Under the pieces are notes generated by a model. It was not told where the DNA came from and did no database searches. It saw nothing but the letters and a program-made list of their open reading frames with translations. Positions 44,501 to 55,206 of a DNA stretch of 64,000 nucleotides are shown in pieces. The translations under genes were made by a program, and so were the position numbers. Numbering within the stretch: position 1 is the first letter of the stretch; each line of letters starts with the position of its first letter. Source of the stretch: Fistulifera solaris (lineage: Eukaryota; Bacillariophyta; Bacillariophyceae; Naviculales; Stauroneidaceae); the NCBI GenBank assembly GCA_030295235.1, contig AP026123.1, positions 1,302,001-1,366,000 on the forward strand. Reading direction: 5' to 3'.

Positions 44501-47500
44501 CATGCGTTTCATTCAATCGTAAGGAGAAACTTCGACTTGTGTTGGGAGGGAGAGGTTGTGCACCATTCAAGTATCCGCCCCACAGGGGTATCGTGGAGTT
44601 GGCGAGGCCGTTTTTGATGCCGTGCGCGAGCTCGATTCAATTTTGGAGAAGGAACGGATCTTAGGATACCCCATGAACAACACGCAGAAGGCCTTCCTTT
44701 GCGATTTTTCAGATAGTGAACATGGTCATGAACTCATGGCTTGGGGCCACCGATACTATGGTGCAGATGCATCGGTCCATTTAGGCGCCGGAAGCTCGAA
44801 GCAATCATCAATTAAAATGAACTCGCAGTCACATCGAGTCAGTTCGACGAATGCCAGCGTCTCTCGCCGTGTTGAAAGCGCTTGGACCAACAAACTCACA
44901 TCGCACAGCGAAACGTTCTGTACAGCGAGTCTTAGGGCCACAATTTTGCAGGGATATCAAGATGCCGAAGAAACGGTTGCGTTTGAACTGTTTAATGAAT
45001 GTGTAACAGTTGCTATCTTACTCTCGCGTAAACTGACGCTTCATTTGGCGGCTGGAATGGGAACGAATTTTGATCCAGCATGCTTTGTGGACGATGATGA
45101 TCGATCCGTAGAGATATTTGGTCAGCTTTGGAGTGTGTTAGAAGCATGTGCTAGTCTCAGAAGTTCTGGATGGGCAGGAGAGGCTGGAGCAATGGCCATG
45201 GCTGCAGAAGCTCTTGGACTTGGTATTTCAAGCAACGAGGTGGTGCATCATCGATCACTTGGCGATCGAGCGGGGCTTGTTCCATGTTCTGATTTGGATG
45301 CTGATCTCGTCTTACCAGTATCGGGTATTCCGCTTCTTCTTGCCAGCACGAGCCACAGATTGTTGCAGAACGAAGACAAATTGTTTGATTTTTTGGCGAG
45401 AGCTGAGCTCCCCCCTCTGTAGTGCCGGGGGTGGTGGAGTGACTTCATTTTTGCTAGAGAGCTTGCAAAGCGCCGTTTGTCGGTCGTCGGGCTTTCGAAA
45501 AATTTTGATTGCATCTGTTAGAAGAGCACTACGTCTTCTTTCTGTTGTAGAATACGATGGCGACGACTGTTTCCAAAACGATGAAAAGCTAGAGGTGAGT
45601 GGCTGACGCCCAAAGTAAAATTTAAGGTCACGAACTCACTCATTGTTCTTTGGTAATCAAGGACGAACATGATGACAGCAAGCGAGATTACAAGAAGCCC
45701 AACGATCATGAACAACCCGATCCTCGCCTTGTAGCCTTTATCAGTGGGCTGTTAATCAGTAAGGTGGCCGAGTCGAACATACCTGCCGAATTTTCTCAAA
45801 TTCAAATTCAGATCGCCGAAGCTTGGAGCATTGGTCTCCTTTCGGCGTCCCTGCCTTGGAGGATGATTTGTGCATTCACCGTTGCTGGAATTATTAACTC
45901 AAATCCTTTTGTATTGAATGAAATTGTTGAAAATTCCACTACGCTCGCACGTTATTTCGGACGACTTCCAAGTACGGTACTCAGGCGTGCATGGGCAGAG
46001 CGAGCTGCGATCCCTGTTTGTTCAAGATACGCCCAGTCTTTGATTGAGTTACTTTCTGCTGTAAGACGCGCCGTCAAGGCAAATACACATCTCCAGGGCG
46101 AATTTACCAAGCACTGGGGAACGTATGAGGTAGACGCTGCAACGCCTATCCCCTTAGACAATGCCGTTGAATCGCATGATGTAACTGATCAGCTCTGGCT
46201 GTCTAGGGAAGGCTGGGTAAATAGCGATTCCAGCTGGGTGACATGGCTAGGTCAAATTTCTTATGAGGAAGTGAAGTGGAAAGCACCCACAAGATCTAGT
46301 GTTCCTACGCTTATGGACTCTGGCGACGGACCTCCTTTCTTGTGTGTAGGTTGCACAGTCCTCCGTGGTCCTGACTGGGAGAAAGACGGTTCTGGTGCAC
46401 GTGAAAAGAATGAAGATGGGAAAGATAAGTATGACAAAGAGAGGATGCGTGCTGATGCCGATGACCCTCTCGTTGCAGACGTGAAGAACGTCAGCACAGA
46501 GATTGATGACGCTGGTGATGGTCAAGGGGATAAATCTCTTGCTGATTGTGACGATGAACCCCAGACGAATGATCAACCAACAACACAAAGTTTAAACGAC
46601 GCAAGGCGAACGAGTCCTAGGCTCCCAGTGGGAACAGTTTTATCAATTGAACCATGGAATGGCATACCAGCCATGGGGAGACGAGTACGATGGCATCTGA
46701 CTAATACCGAAGGTATTTACAGATTTGGGGGCGATGGAGGTCGCTTTGATATCTGCCATGTGGAAGTCAATAAAAAAACAACTCGGGTGAAAAAGCGACA
46801 TCCACTTCCCGAAACATCAGAGCAGCGTGCACTGCGACGTGGTTTTGGTCAAAAAAAAGACATTTGGTATTATTTTGCGCTTGGAGAGGTCTCCCTTTCA
46901 GACTTCGTGTTGTAACGTGCGTGGGGTGCTAGAGATCCCCGCATTTGGCGCTGGAATCCTTGTGAATTGTTCAGGGAATGATGACGGTTCTATGTTATTG
47001 AGAGAAGAAAAGACTGCTTTACGGTTCGAAGGACTCTGGATGGGAGATACGATTCGGTCAACCTTCTTATGTACCAGGAAGTCAATACAAGCTGGGTGTA
47101 CCCACGTCGTTAACACCCGGACCAGATGATGCTTCTATGTTTATGTACGAAGACGTTCGCGGTGGCAACTCTTTCGACGTCCTCGCTTTGCGTAATCCTG
47201 AGGATGGGAGTAGTTTGACCATTAAGAGCGAAATAAGTTTGAGAAAGCCTTTGACAGCTCTACATCACGGCAAAAGGAGATGAGCGCCGGTACGACCCCC
47301 TTCTGTTTTGACCCACTATGTCATGCTGGATCTCTCGCTCTATCGCGTGATTGCAGAACTGTCACGTGCGTGGGATCAGAAGGCCGTGGTACAGCATTCG
47401 CTGATGTTGGTTTCACAAAAGGCGTACATTATTGGGAAGTCAAACTCGAGCAAGCTGATGTAGGAAGCATCTTCATTGGAGTCGCAGAAAAGAGCAACGG

Positions 47501-50500
47501 ATCGAGTGCAGCCTCAGTCTGCGACCCTTCTCCAAAGCTCAATCGGTGGCTCGGTTGGGGATTTGTCAATTTTAGGGCCACTTATGCTTCTGGAGCCGAG
47601 CGAGTCTACGGTGCTCATTGTCACTCGGGTGATACGGTCGGAGTTCTTCTTGATTGCGACGCGGGTAGGCTTTCCTTTTTCTTTGATGGATTAAAATACG
47701 GCGAGCATATATTGAATGATCTAGGATGCGCTTTTGAAAACCTTTCGCCATTCGGTTTCAACGTGGATGGATGTGGCTCTGGTGGAGCTGGACAGGGTGC
47801 GCCTAATGGATTTGATGGAGGTCGGGCAGGACGTTATCCTTCTCAGGGCAATGTTCGACCCAGATCTTTGTTTCCTGTCATTGGACTTCGAAACCAAGGA
47901 GACAGAGTCACGTTTTCATCGAAATGGAGCACTAGTCTGGGTTTCGACGGTGCAAAGCTTGTGAACAATATTCTCGCAGTTGAGGAAGTAGTTTCTTCGT
48001 GTTGTCAATCGGTTTCTCCTATTATTCCAGAGTGGCTGATCAATGAAGCTTTCTTAGAGTACCAAAAGTGGAACGAGTCCGCATGTGTCCATTTTAGTAC
48101 AAGGGGCAGTGGCGCGTATCGGATGGCAACTACCAGCCTTGACGTAATGCTTGACACTTCACCAATAACTTGCGCGGAAGCTTCAGCATCTTTAGGTCTT
48201 GATACTGCACTTCTCCCCGGTGACCGTGTTCGACTTACCCGTAGTGCAGGAAGAATACTCGAATTATTGGAAGAGGCGATCATTTTAGGATCTCAGAACG
48301 GAAGGTTATATTATCGTATCGTCTCACAGAAAAGCGAAGGAGGCAGTTTGACGGAAGGAGGTGGAAGAGCTTGGTACTTTGACGAGAGTGAGGTTGTTGA
48401 CGGATTACCACATGTAATCCCAGCCAAAGGTCTTGGTGTGGCTTTGCCAAAACTCGACAGATTCAAATGTCCTTCGTCAGTTGGACTTCAAGTTGTACAC
48501 GAGTCGGGGGCCGTTCTACGATCAGACTTGGAGATCAATGATGGATCAATGATACTTGGAACAATTCCCGTTGGAACACTACTTTCACAAGATCTGGTAA
48601 CAGAAAGACGTGTGAATTCTTGTGGAGTGGTTCGCTACCGTATTCAGCATGAAGAGCTGGGGGAGGGTTGGATTAGCGCGAGAATCCGTGGAGGAAAGGA
48701 AGAGGTAATAGTTGTACCCATTAATGGTGAAAGTGCAACGAAGAGTTACTTGACGCCTTCTGAATGCGCGAGAGATTGGTATGATGCTTGGATCAGCGAA
48801 GGGGGTAGCCATTGTAGCAGCTCACAATTTCTAATCGAGGATATTCATGATTTCAGGACTGAGCTTGCTTGCGGGGTTTTCCCCAGAATGACGACACTTG
48901 ACAGTGACAGTCTTATTGTCTCCGCTATTAACGCAGTGAGCAATGTCTCGGAAAGTGGGGACTCTCTGGACTTAAGTTTTCATGATCTGGCTTCCGCTCT
49001 TGCTTTTGCTTTACCACACTTGCCACACGGGTCGTCGAACAACTCACTTTCAGGTAATTCGGGTCTCCACGCTGCTGCTACAGTTTTAGCCAGTGTCCGA
49101 GATAGCCCCAAAAGTTTGAAGGCCATTATGGTTCGCGCAGCGCTCCTTCGAGCACTGAATCGCCGCGTCAGACTTGCTCTTCCTTGGCTATCGATTCGCC
49201 CCTGCCAAGAAGGCTCTTCGATTCTTGGGGGACTTAGTGGTCATGGCGCCTCCATCGAAAGATCTGGACGTAGTAGACTGCAAGCAACTGATTGGACTCA
49301 GCTACCAGGTACTGCCACAACCCTTCGTCAATGTAAGGGCATAATCTTTTCGAGTGTCAAGCGCGAATTCATTCAAAGTGTAACGGAAGTTACAACCACC
49401 CCGACGCCGTTGAGTCATGATGAATACGAACTACCCCGCGAAATAAGAACTGTGCGCATAAATCGATTGAGAGCTGGAAGAACAATGATGGGACAAGACA
49501 TTGCAGCTAAGAGAAAGCACAGTGTTTTTGCACAACTTCGTGCTGAAACTAGGAACTGGGGTGGAGCAGCTCTTCGCCGTGGTTATGTCGCGAAAGGACA
49601 CGGTGGACAGAAAAGGGCTTTCAAGGTGAAACTAATCGGTGAAGGCGTGAACGACTACTCAGGGCCTTATAGGGAAATTTTTACCGATGCGGTAAGAGAG
49701 ACCTCACAAGTAGACGATAATGGATTTGGGTCATTGGGCGTGCTCGACGCTACGCCAAACAACGTGTCAGATGTCGGTGAAAATCGTGGTCTGTACATGT
49801 TCTCGTTGAACGGGAGAATCATCAACTCCGAAATGCTCCGAAAACCTTCGGACAGACTAGAAGCTATTCAGCGAAGTTTTGGTATTCTTACTTTGCCTAG
49901 AGATGAAATATCTCGCGAAGTCGAAGACTCGCTTGTTTTTCTTGGCCGTCTGGTTGGCACGGCCTTTCGACATGGTATATCAGTCGATCTCCCTCTCCCG
50001 CTTTATTCTGTTTGGAAGGCTCTAACAGAAGAAGAATGTGATATGACAGTACAAATGAATGAGCTGGACTTATTTGCCTCTCGGCAATTGAATACGGATG
50101 GAGAACATCCTGGGTCTCCCGACCTTATACTTTGGCAAAGACGACTGCTAAATCCTTTCACGGAAGGTCTGAGTAGTGTACTTCCAGTTGAGCTCTTCCC
50201 CCCTTCTAAGGGGGGAAGAGCTTCGAGAGTCGATATGCGGAAATCCTGATGTCGACGTTGATCTGCTGAAGAAAGTGGTCGAAATCGAAGGTTTTGAAAA
50301 GGATGCCGAGGTAATCGACTTTTTCTGGGAAACGTTGCGTGAAATGACAAACAACGAGCGCATGCAGTTCCTTCAATTTGTGTGGGCTCGAAACCGACTG
50401 CCACTTCGGGAATCGGATTTCGAAGCGCCGTTCAAGATATTGAAAGACACCATCAATCAAGGGGAAAAGGCTGATTTGGCGCTTCCTAGTGCTTCCACTT

Positions 50501-50646
50501 GCTTTTTCTCCTTGACATTACCCGAATACAGCAGCAAGGAAACCTTGCGGTCAAAGCTACTTTTCGCTATAACAAACGTGACCACAATGGAAACTGACTT
50601 TCAAACGAACAGCGCTGAGATTTCTGAAGGCTATCGAGCGTTCTAG
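35547..50646 (+). CDS. giant HECT E3 ubiquitin ligase with SPRY and UBA domains (HECTD4/HERC-like)
   Basis: One gene of 15.1 kb, about 4,964 aa, with three introns (35673-35739, 38963-39030, 45595-45661; 67-68 bp). Order: acidic linkers (36500-37100), SPRY 1 (about 38720-39310, split by intron 2), a beta domain (about 39700-40080), a long helical part, UBA 1 (AIAQMAELGLPRSWSEFALR, about 43545), UBA 2 (SIRQLMEMGFPRRWCIEAL, about 43770), SPRY 2 (about 44030-44610), SPRY 3 (TAFADVGFTKGVHYWEVKLE, about 47290-47960) and a C-terminal HECT domain (FKVKLIGEGVNDYSGPYREIF to the end). The catalytic cysteine is in PSASTCFFSLTLPEY. No RCC1 repeats are seen, unlike HERC1/2. The frame changes by one base in A6 36030-36035, C4 44578-44581, C6 45410-45415, A8 46851-46858, probably G3 47042-47044, A4 47272-47275 and C6 50198-50203; each joins domain parts exactly. 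Confidence 0.88.
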
Positions 50647-50711
50647 CCCTTTGTTGCAATCAGTCAGGAATTGTTACAATACATTAAAATCTCTTTACAT
50701 AGACGATACAA

Positions 50712-51305
50712 CTAACAGAGACTTCTCAATAGTTGAAGCAGCTCAGGAAATGGCTCGAAGAAGTGTGACCGTCTTGGTAGCACGTGATAGGTATCCCTTA
50801 AACCCAAACCATCCCTAATTTTCTCTCCTTCGTAGAGAGGAATGAAAGGATCATCGTCCGAATGAAACTGATGGAAACTTGGGCAATTACGTTTCATTTC
50901 TTCAAACTGATAACCGTTGGAAAGGATGTCACCATCCGGTCCCAATGTGGGATAGTAACCTGACGCTCGTTCACCGGCATCTCCGAGATCTGAAAAGGTA
51001 GCCGAAACCAAGACAGCAGCGCGACATGGATATTCTTCCGTGTATCTCAAAACAGCCTGCGCCCCAGAACTATGGCCTACTAGTATAATGTTTGTTTCAT
51101 CTTGTGTCTTTTCTACAGCAAGCTTTCGAATAAACGGAACCCATCTATCACGTCGAGCTCTGTTAGGATCGGGAAAATCTTCGCAAATACAGGCAATTGA
51201 AAGCTCCGTGAGACGCTCGAACAGATGACCATACCAATTCGATTGACGAATGCTTGAGCAGCCATTCCCTGGACAAATGATTACCGTCGGAAGAGATGCT
51301 TTCAT
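50712..51305 (-). CDS. RBBP9/YdeN-type serine hydrolase
   Basis: A small alpha/beta hydrolase, 197 aa from ATG 51305 (an in-frame ATG at 51317 adds four residues). It follows RBBP9 from end to end: VIICPGNGC, NWYGHLFERL, DFPDPNRARRDRWVPF, ILVGHSSGAQAVLRY with the nucleophile serine, VLVSATFSDLGDAGERASGYY, FHSDDDPFIPLYEGE with the acid, and RRSHFFEPF with the histidine, so the triad is complete. RBBP9 is a serine hydrolase; a recent report links the human enzyme to aminopeptidase activity. No targeting signal, so cytosolic. Tail-to-tail with the HECT ligase, 66 bp apart. Confidence 0.9.
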   Translation of the reverse strand: MKASLPTVIICPGNGCSSIRQSNWYGHLFERLTELSIACICEDFPDPNRARRDRWVPFIRKLAVEKTQDETNIILVGHSSGAQAVLRYTEEYPCRAAVLVSATFSDLGDAGERASGYYPTLGPDGDILSNGYQFEEMKRNCPSFHQFHSDDDPFIPLYEGEKIRDGLGLRDTYHVLPRRSHFFEPFPELLQLLRSLC

Positions 51306-51421
51306 GATCAAGTTCAAATTTAATTACAGGTATTGAGCATCATTTATTTCCTTGGTTAGCATTACCTTTTTCGCCGATCTTCTAAACAAGCAGGAGATGC
51401 AGGAAGGTTCGGGAAAAAGTG

Positions 51422-52440
51422 TTGATTGGCAACGTCTACGCGTAATATACGTAGCCGCCGTAGGAAATTTATCTCTGTAGGGGAGCTCGGATAATGCTAA
51501 TTTCGACATCATCCACTTCTTCGACCTACATTGCACAGATGTCAGCTTTGTCGTATCCACCGTACTTGCTTCGTATCCGGAAGCAATAATCGCCTTCGAA
51601 TTGATTACAAAACGTCGATGGCACGAATGATGCAGGGCTTCGAATGTCTACGTGATTTCACGTAGCTCTCGTAGGGAAATTTATCGACAGAGGGGAAACC
51701 CGGATATTGTCCAATTTTGAACACACCATTTTTCGCGTCTTTTGGACACCAACGTCAACAAAACGTTGCCCAACATCGCTTAAATGCAAGCAATCAAACA
51801 ATAATCTACCTTGATTGGCAACGTCTACGCGTAATATACGTAGCCGCCGTAGGAAATTTATCTCTGTAGGGGAACCCGGATAATGCTAATTTCGACATCA
51901 TCCACTTCTTCGACCTACATTGCACAGATGTCAGCTTTGTCGTATCCACCGTACTTGCTTCGTATCCGGAAGCAATAATCGCCTTCGAATTGATTACAAA
52001 ACGTCGATGGCACGAATGATGCAGGGCTTCGAATGTCTACGTGATTTCACGTAGCTCTCGTAGGGAAATTTATCGACAGAGGGGAAACCCGGATATTGTC
52101 CAATTTTGAACACACCATTTTTCGCGTCTTTTGGACACCAACGTCAACAAAACGTTGCCCAACATCGCTTAAATGCAAGCAATCAAACAATAATCTACCT
52201 TGATTGGACTGTGAAACACGAAACAGTACAAAGATACGACGCTTCCAATGTCTACGCGTATTTCACGTAGCCGCCGTAGGAAATTTATCTCTGTGGGGAG
52301 CGGAAACGACGTTAAAATTCTGCCTCGCCGTAGGCTTTACGTAGAAACTTGTACTGAGAGGCAGAATTTTAACGTCCTTTCCCCGGATAATGCTAATTAT
52401 TTCGACATCATCCAGATGTCAGTTTGGGCGTGTGCTTTAT
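51422..52440. repeat. 389-bp tandem repeat, two full copies and a diverged third
   Basis: Copies start at TTGATTGGCAACGTCTACG, 51422 and 51811, and at TTGATTGGAC, 52200: the spacing is 389 bp both times. Copies 1 and 2 are almost identical (GAGCTCGG against GAACCCGG is the one clear difference), so the duplication is recent. Each copy is itself a pair of half-units sharing TCTACG.G.ATTTCACGTAGC..CCGTAGG.AAATTTATC and GGGGAA.CCCGGATA. Copy 3 is partial, and the MITE-like element lies within it. The left flank 51318-51421 and the rest up to 52690 hold nothing coding. Confidence 0.88.
52302..52382. mobile_element. MITE-like foldback element, copy 2
   Basis: About 81 bp, inverted relative to copy 1 at 1792-1875. 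The ends GGAAACGACGTTAAAATTC and GAATTTTAACGTCCTTTCC are nearly perfect inverted repeats. It interrupts the 389-bp repeat between the counterparts of its GGGGA and CCCGGATAATGC. In the two uninterrupted copies these two parts are next to each other, so the empty site is visible and the element moved or arose there after the repeat existed. Confidence 0.65.
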
Positions 52441-52445
52441 CACTT

Positions 52446-52572
52446 ATCACTTCTCCAGAAAATGTGTGCGTGTGCTTTTTCACTTGTCCAGAAAATGTGT
52501 GGGTGTGCTTTTTTTACGTGTCCAGAAAATGTGGGAGTGTGGTATTTTTACGTTCCCAGAAAATGTGGGTGA
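52446..52572. repeat. minisatellite with CCAGAAAATGTGTG core
   Basis: Four units of 32-36 bp with CCAGAAAATGTG.G.GTG followed by a T run and AC.TGT or ACGTTC. The core is the reverse complement of the TTTTCTGG unit at 33700-34022. It ends about 120 bp before the LENG1-like start. Confidence 0.8.
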
Positions 52573-52690
52573 ACGTTGGCGAGTACCAGGTACAAGTATA
52601 CACAATCACACATCACACCCTCTTGACCATGTTTTGTCAAATAATAACGATCATTAATACTTGGTAAATTAAATTAAGCAGTTACCCATC

Positions 52691-53272
52691 ATGGCGGGTA
52701 GATTAGTTATCAGCAGACAAAAATCGTATTGCCCATGGAAAGCGGAAAACGTCGCGCGGGCAGTGCGAAAGGAGAATGAACGTGTTGCATCCGAGAAAGC
52801 CAACGACAAGTTGTCCTTGCAGCGGGCGCTAGAGACTCGTTCCCGACTTGTGGAAAGCACCGAAGAGCATCCCCGACACGTCAATTTATTCGAAAAGAAG
52901 AGAAAGAACACCAGTTAATGAACAATTTATCAATCCAGGCACCAAAGTACAGTGAGCCGTCTCGGCGCGACGCAGGAGTTTACTTCGACCAATCCATGAG
53001 ACAGATGTCGCAACGCAGCACTTCCACGAAAGACGAGCAAACAAGAATAGAGAAAGAGAAAATGGAATTGGATCCCATGAAAGACTTTCATCAACGAACT
53101 GATAGCCGCAAAGATTTCGAGAAGCGAGACAAAAAGAAAAAAAGACAAGAAACGACATCACCGCTCCAAGGGCACGAAACACAGTGTAGAAGAGCTTCGT
53201 AAACGACGAATGGCTCGTGAAGCGACAGAGCGAGATCGTGAACAGGTGATCATTCACTCGCGAACATTTTGA
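52691..53272 (+). CDS. LENG1-like nuclear protein (CIR N-terminal type)
   Basis: About 193 aa. The start MAGRLVISRQKSYCPW followed by ENVARAVRKENERVA is the CIR N-terminal motif (KKSWHVRNxDNVxRVRRDE). Then HVNLFEK, and near the end KRHHRSKGTKHSVEELRKRR and MAREATERDRE match the basic C-terminal block of LENG1, a nuclear protein seen with splicing factors. The frame changes at the A4 run 52903-52906 and the A7 run 53137-53143; one base more and one fewer bring the three parts into line. I end it at the TGA 53270-53272 (QVIIHSRTF), but the GTGATC at about 53245 could be a donor to a small last exon near 53370-53420, so the C-terminus is uncertain. Confidence 0.72.
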
Positions 53273-53852
53273 AGCCGCGTGGTACCACAAACATCTTTTG
53301 AAAGACTTCTTTTCCATGTTGCTAGAGCAATATCAAACGTCGGTTGTAAGCTCATCCAGTACCAGATACGAGGCACAGGTACAATTCTACAAGAAAGCGA
53401 GATTGATGCCTGCTTAAGGGAATTACGGGTCGGCTTCATAATTTACTTTTACACCAAAAAGAGAACATGGTGGTGAGATTCTTTTCATGACGTTGATAGC
53501 TAAGTCGAATAAATAAAACGTCATTGAGTCGAGCTCCTGTAAAAAAATAATTATGTAAATGACATTTTTTTAATGCCATGATTCATTCCCTCACGTAAAT
53601 ACACGCCGTCATCGATGGACTAATGTGTAAAAGCAAGTGTAAAAGACCTTGAAATGTCTCACGGAGATACGAACGGAGAGCTTGCAGCGCACATGATCGA
53701 GCGACATCAACTCTGGCTCTATCTCAACATAAAGCAAGCCGCAGCTCGATCAAAAGACAAGAGTGCTGATCGGCAACTCTTGAATGATGCGAGGTATAGC
53801 TCCCTTTATCAATCCTGATACTGCATTAGTAGTAGCAAGTGTGTTGCGTGCT
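53273..53852. other. intergenic region, nothing firm
   Basis: May contain a last exon of the LENG1-like gene (53370-53420). It also has an A/T-run stretch 53538-53572. Otherwise no frame and no repeat. Confidence 0.35.
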
Positions 53853-54784
53853 TCAATCATCGACGCGATCACGCACTGCCGAAAGCAATTGCTTCCGACG
53901 CGCTACTTTCCCCTGACACGTCCACATCAATGCTGCCGCTGCACTGAGAACATGCCACAGGGAATGCAACCACGCGTATCCCGGTCGCAACGGTAAAGCC
54001 AAGCACAACAAACCCGCCACACCGAGGATTAACGCGTTTCGGTTGGGGAGACCACAAATATGATAAAAGTAAAAGACCGCCGCACCCGCGATACCGTGAT
54101 CCACATAATATAAGGCTTCCGCATTGGTGGCGTGGCCCATGGACTGAACGGCATGAAAGACCGTGCTCACCAAGCCCGCCGCCCAAATCCAAAACGCCAG
54201 ACCTCCGTAAGGACAAAGAATCGATTCCGCCGGGGCGGCAATTCGTTCCGGATCCGATAACCAGCCAGAAAATACGATAAATTGGATCCCAAGAATGCTC
54301 CAATGACCAAGGCGGCATCGGGGCACTCCCAAATGTAATCGACTTGTACCATTTTCCAAAATGGCGGAGTCGAAACCGGCCCGAAGAAGACAGGAACCGC
54401 GCACAGTGTCAAGGGTATCAACCACCAATAACGGGTTGCCACTGTTTGTAGAAGCGCTGGCAAGCGCGATAATTGCGACATCTTGTTGTGAATGGCCTGG
54501 AAGTATAGCGCGATTGTTTTCGTTTCGAATGCAAAGAATTTCGGTCGCCGTTCAACCTCTGTCACATCATTTGTGTATTGACTGGACCATATAGACCTTC
54601 GACGTTGCTTGTTTATTATTCTCTTGCCAGATAGTGGATAAAAAGTGACAGGGATAGAGAGCGGCTTCACCGGTAGAGACGAAGACCGACAATGACCGTA
54701 AGGATACGCCTCAATGGATGAGAACCGCTGAAAAAGCACCATTAGAAGCAACAAAAGCAAATCAGAGACCGCAAGGATCTTCAT
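53853..54784 (-). CDS. multi-span membrane protein with CREST-superfamily motifs
   Basis: About 310 aa from ATG 54784 (MKILAVSDLLLLLLMV), chosen because it begins a signal peptide; the frame also stays open farther upstream (to 54988). After a variable loop come six or seven hydrophobic segments. The pattern S-x3-H (STVFHAVQ), Asp in YYVDHGIAG and H-x3-H (HSLWHVL) is the Ser, His, Asp, His-His set of the CREST superfamily (alkaline ceramidases, PAQR, Per1, TMEM8), metal-dependent hydrolases. The N-terminal part ends in IEAYPYG, so passage through the ER or plastid is possible. The frame changes at the G4 run 54232-54235; one more base joins RIRNELPPP to AESILCPYGG. Substrate unknown. Confidence 0.55.
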
Positions 54785-55206
54785 TTTTCGCAACGACGGT
54801 ATCCTTGTTATCGAGAATGATAGTCTCATGTAAAAGCTTCGAACAACTGGAAGAATAATAGTCTTAAAGGTCGTCGATGAACAAGAATGAAAATGAAGCA
54901 AAACCAAAAAATGCGAAGCATTTCTCCGTGTGTACAGGTATATAGCCCCAAAATGTAGGTTCAGTATCGTAGCGGTATGGAAACGCATTTGATGTCGCAG
55001 TGAGTGTGAGTGAATGACGTCATCTTCGCGCTGGTTGCGTTGATCATGCGAGCGTTTTTTTCCTCTTTCGATAACAACGGCGGCCGTTGCATGAATGGAT
55101 CAAAATTGGACCGAGTATTTGCCTTTCATAGAAAGAAGCCACGGAAAACAATAACAAAACAAAAGGATTCACTTTCTCATATATTTATCAAAAACAATCA
55201 CATAGA
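54785..55206. other. divergent promoter region
   Basis: 422 bp between the CREST-like gene (-) and the FAM210-like gene (+). No motif stands out, and the open minus frame 54785-54988 is more likely leader. Confidence 0.35.

Noticed and set aside
35547-50646. Five or more separate genes in the HECT region
   Set aside because: Each frame ends inside a domain that the next frame continues (SPRY 2, SPRY 3 leader, HECT). The breaks are single bases in homopolymers or GT-AG introns, so it is one gene.
53279-53476. 65-codon plus frame after the LENG1-like gene
   Set aside because: Too short, no family, and the area may instead hold a last exon of the LENG1-like gene in another frame.
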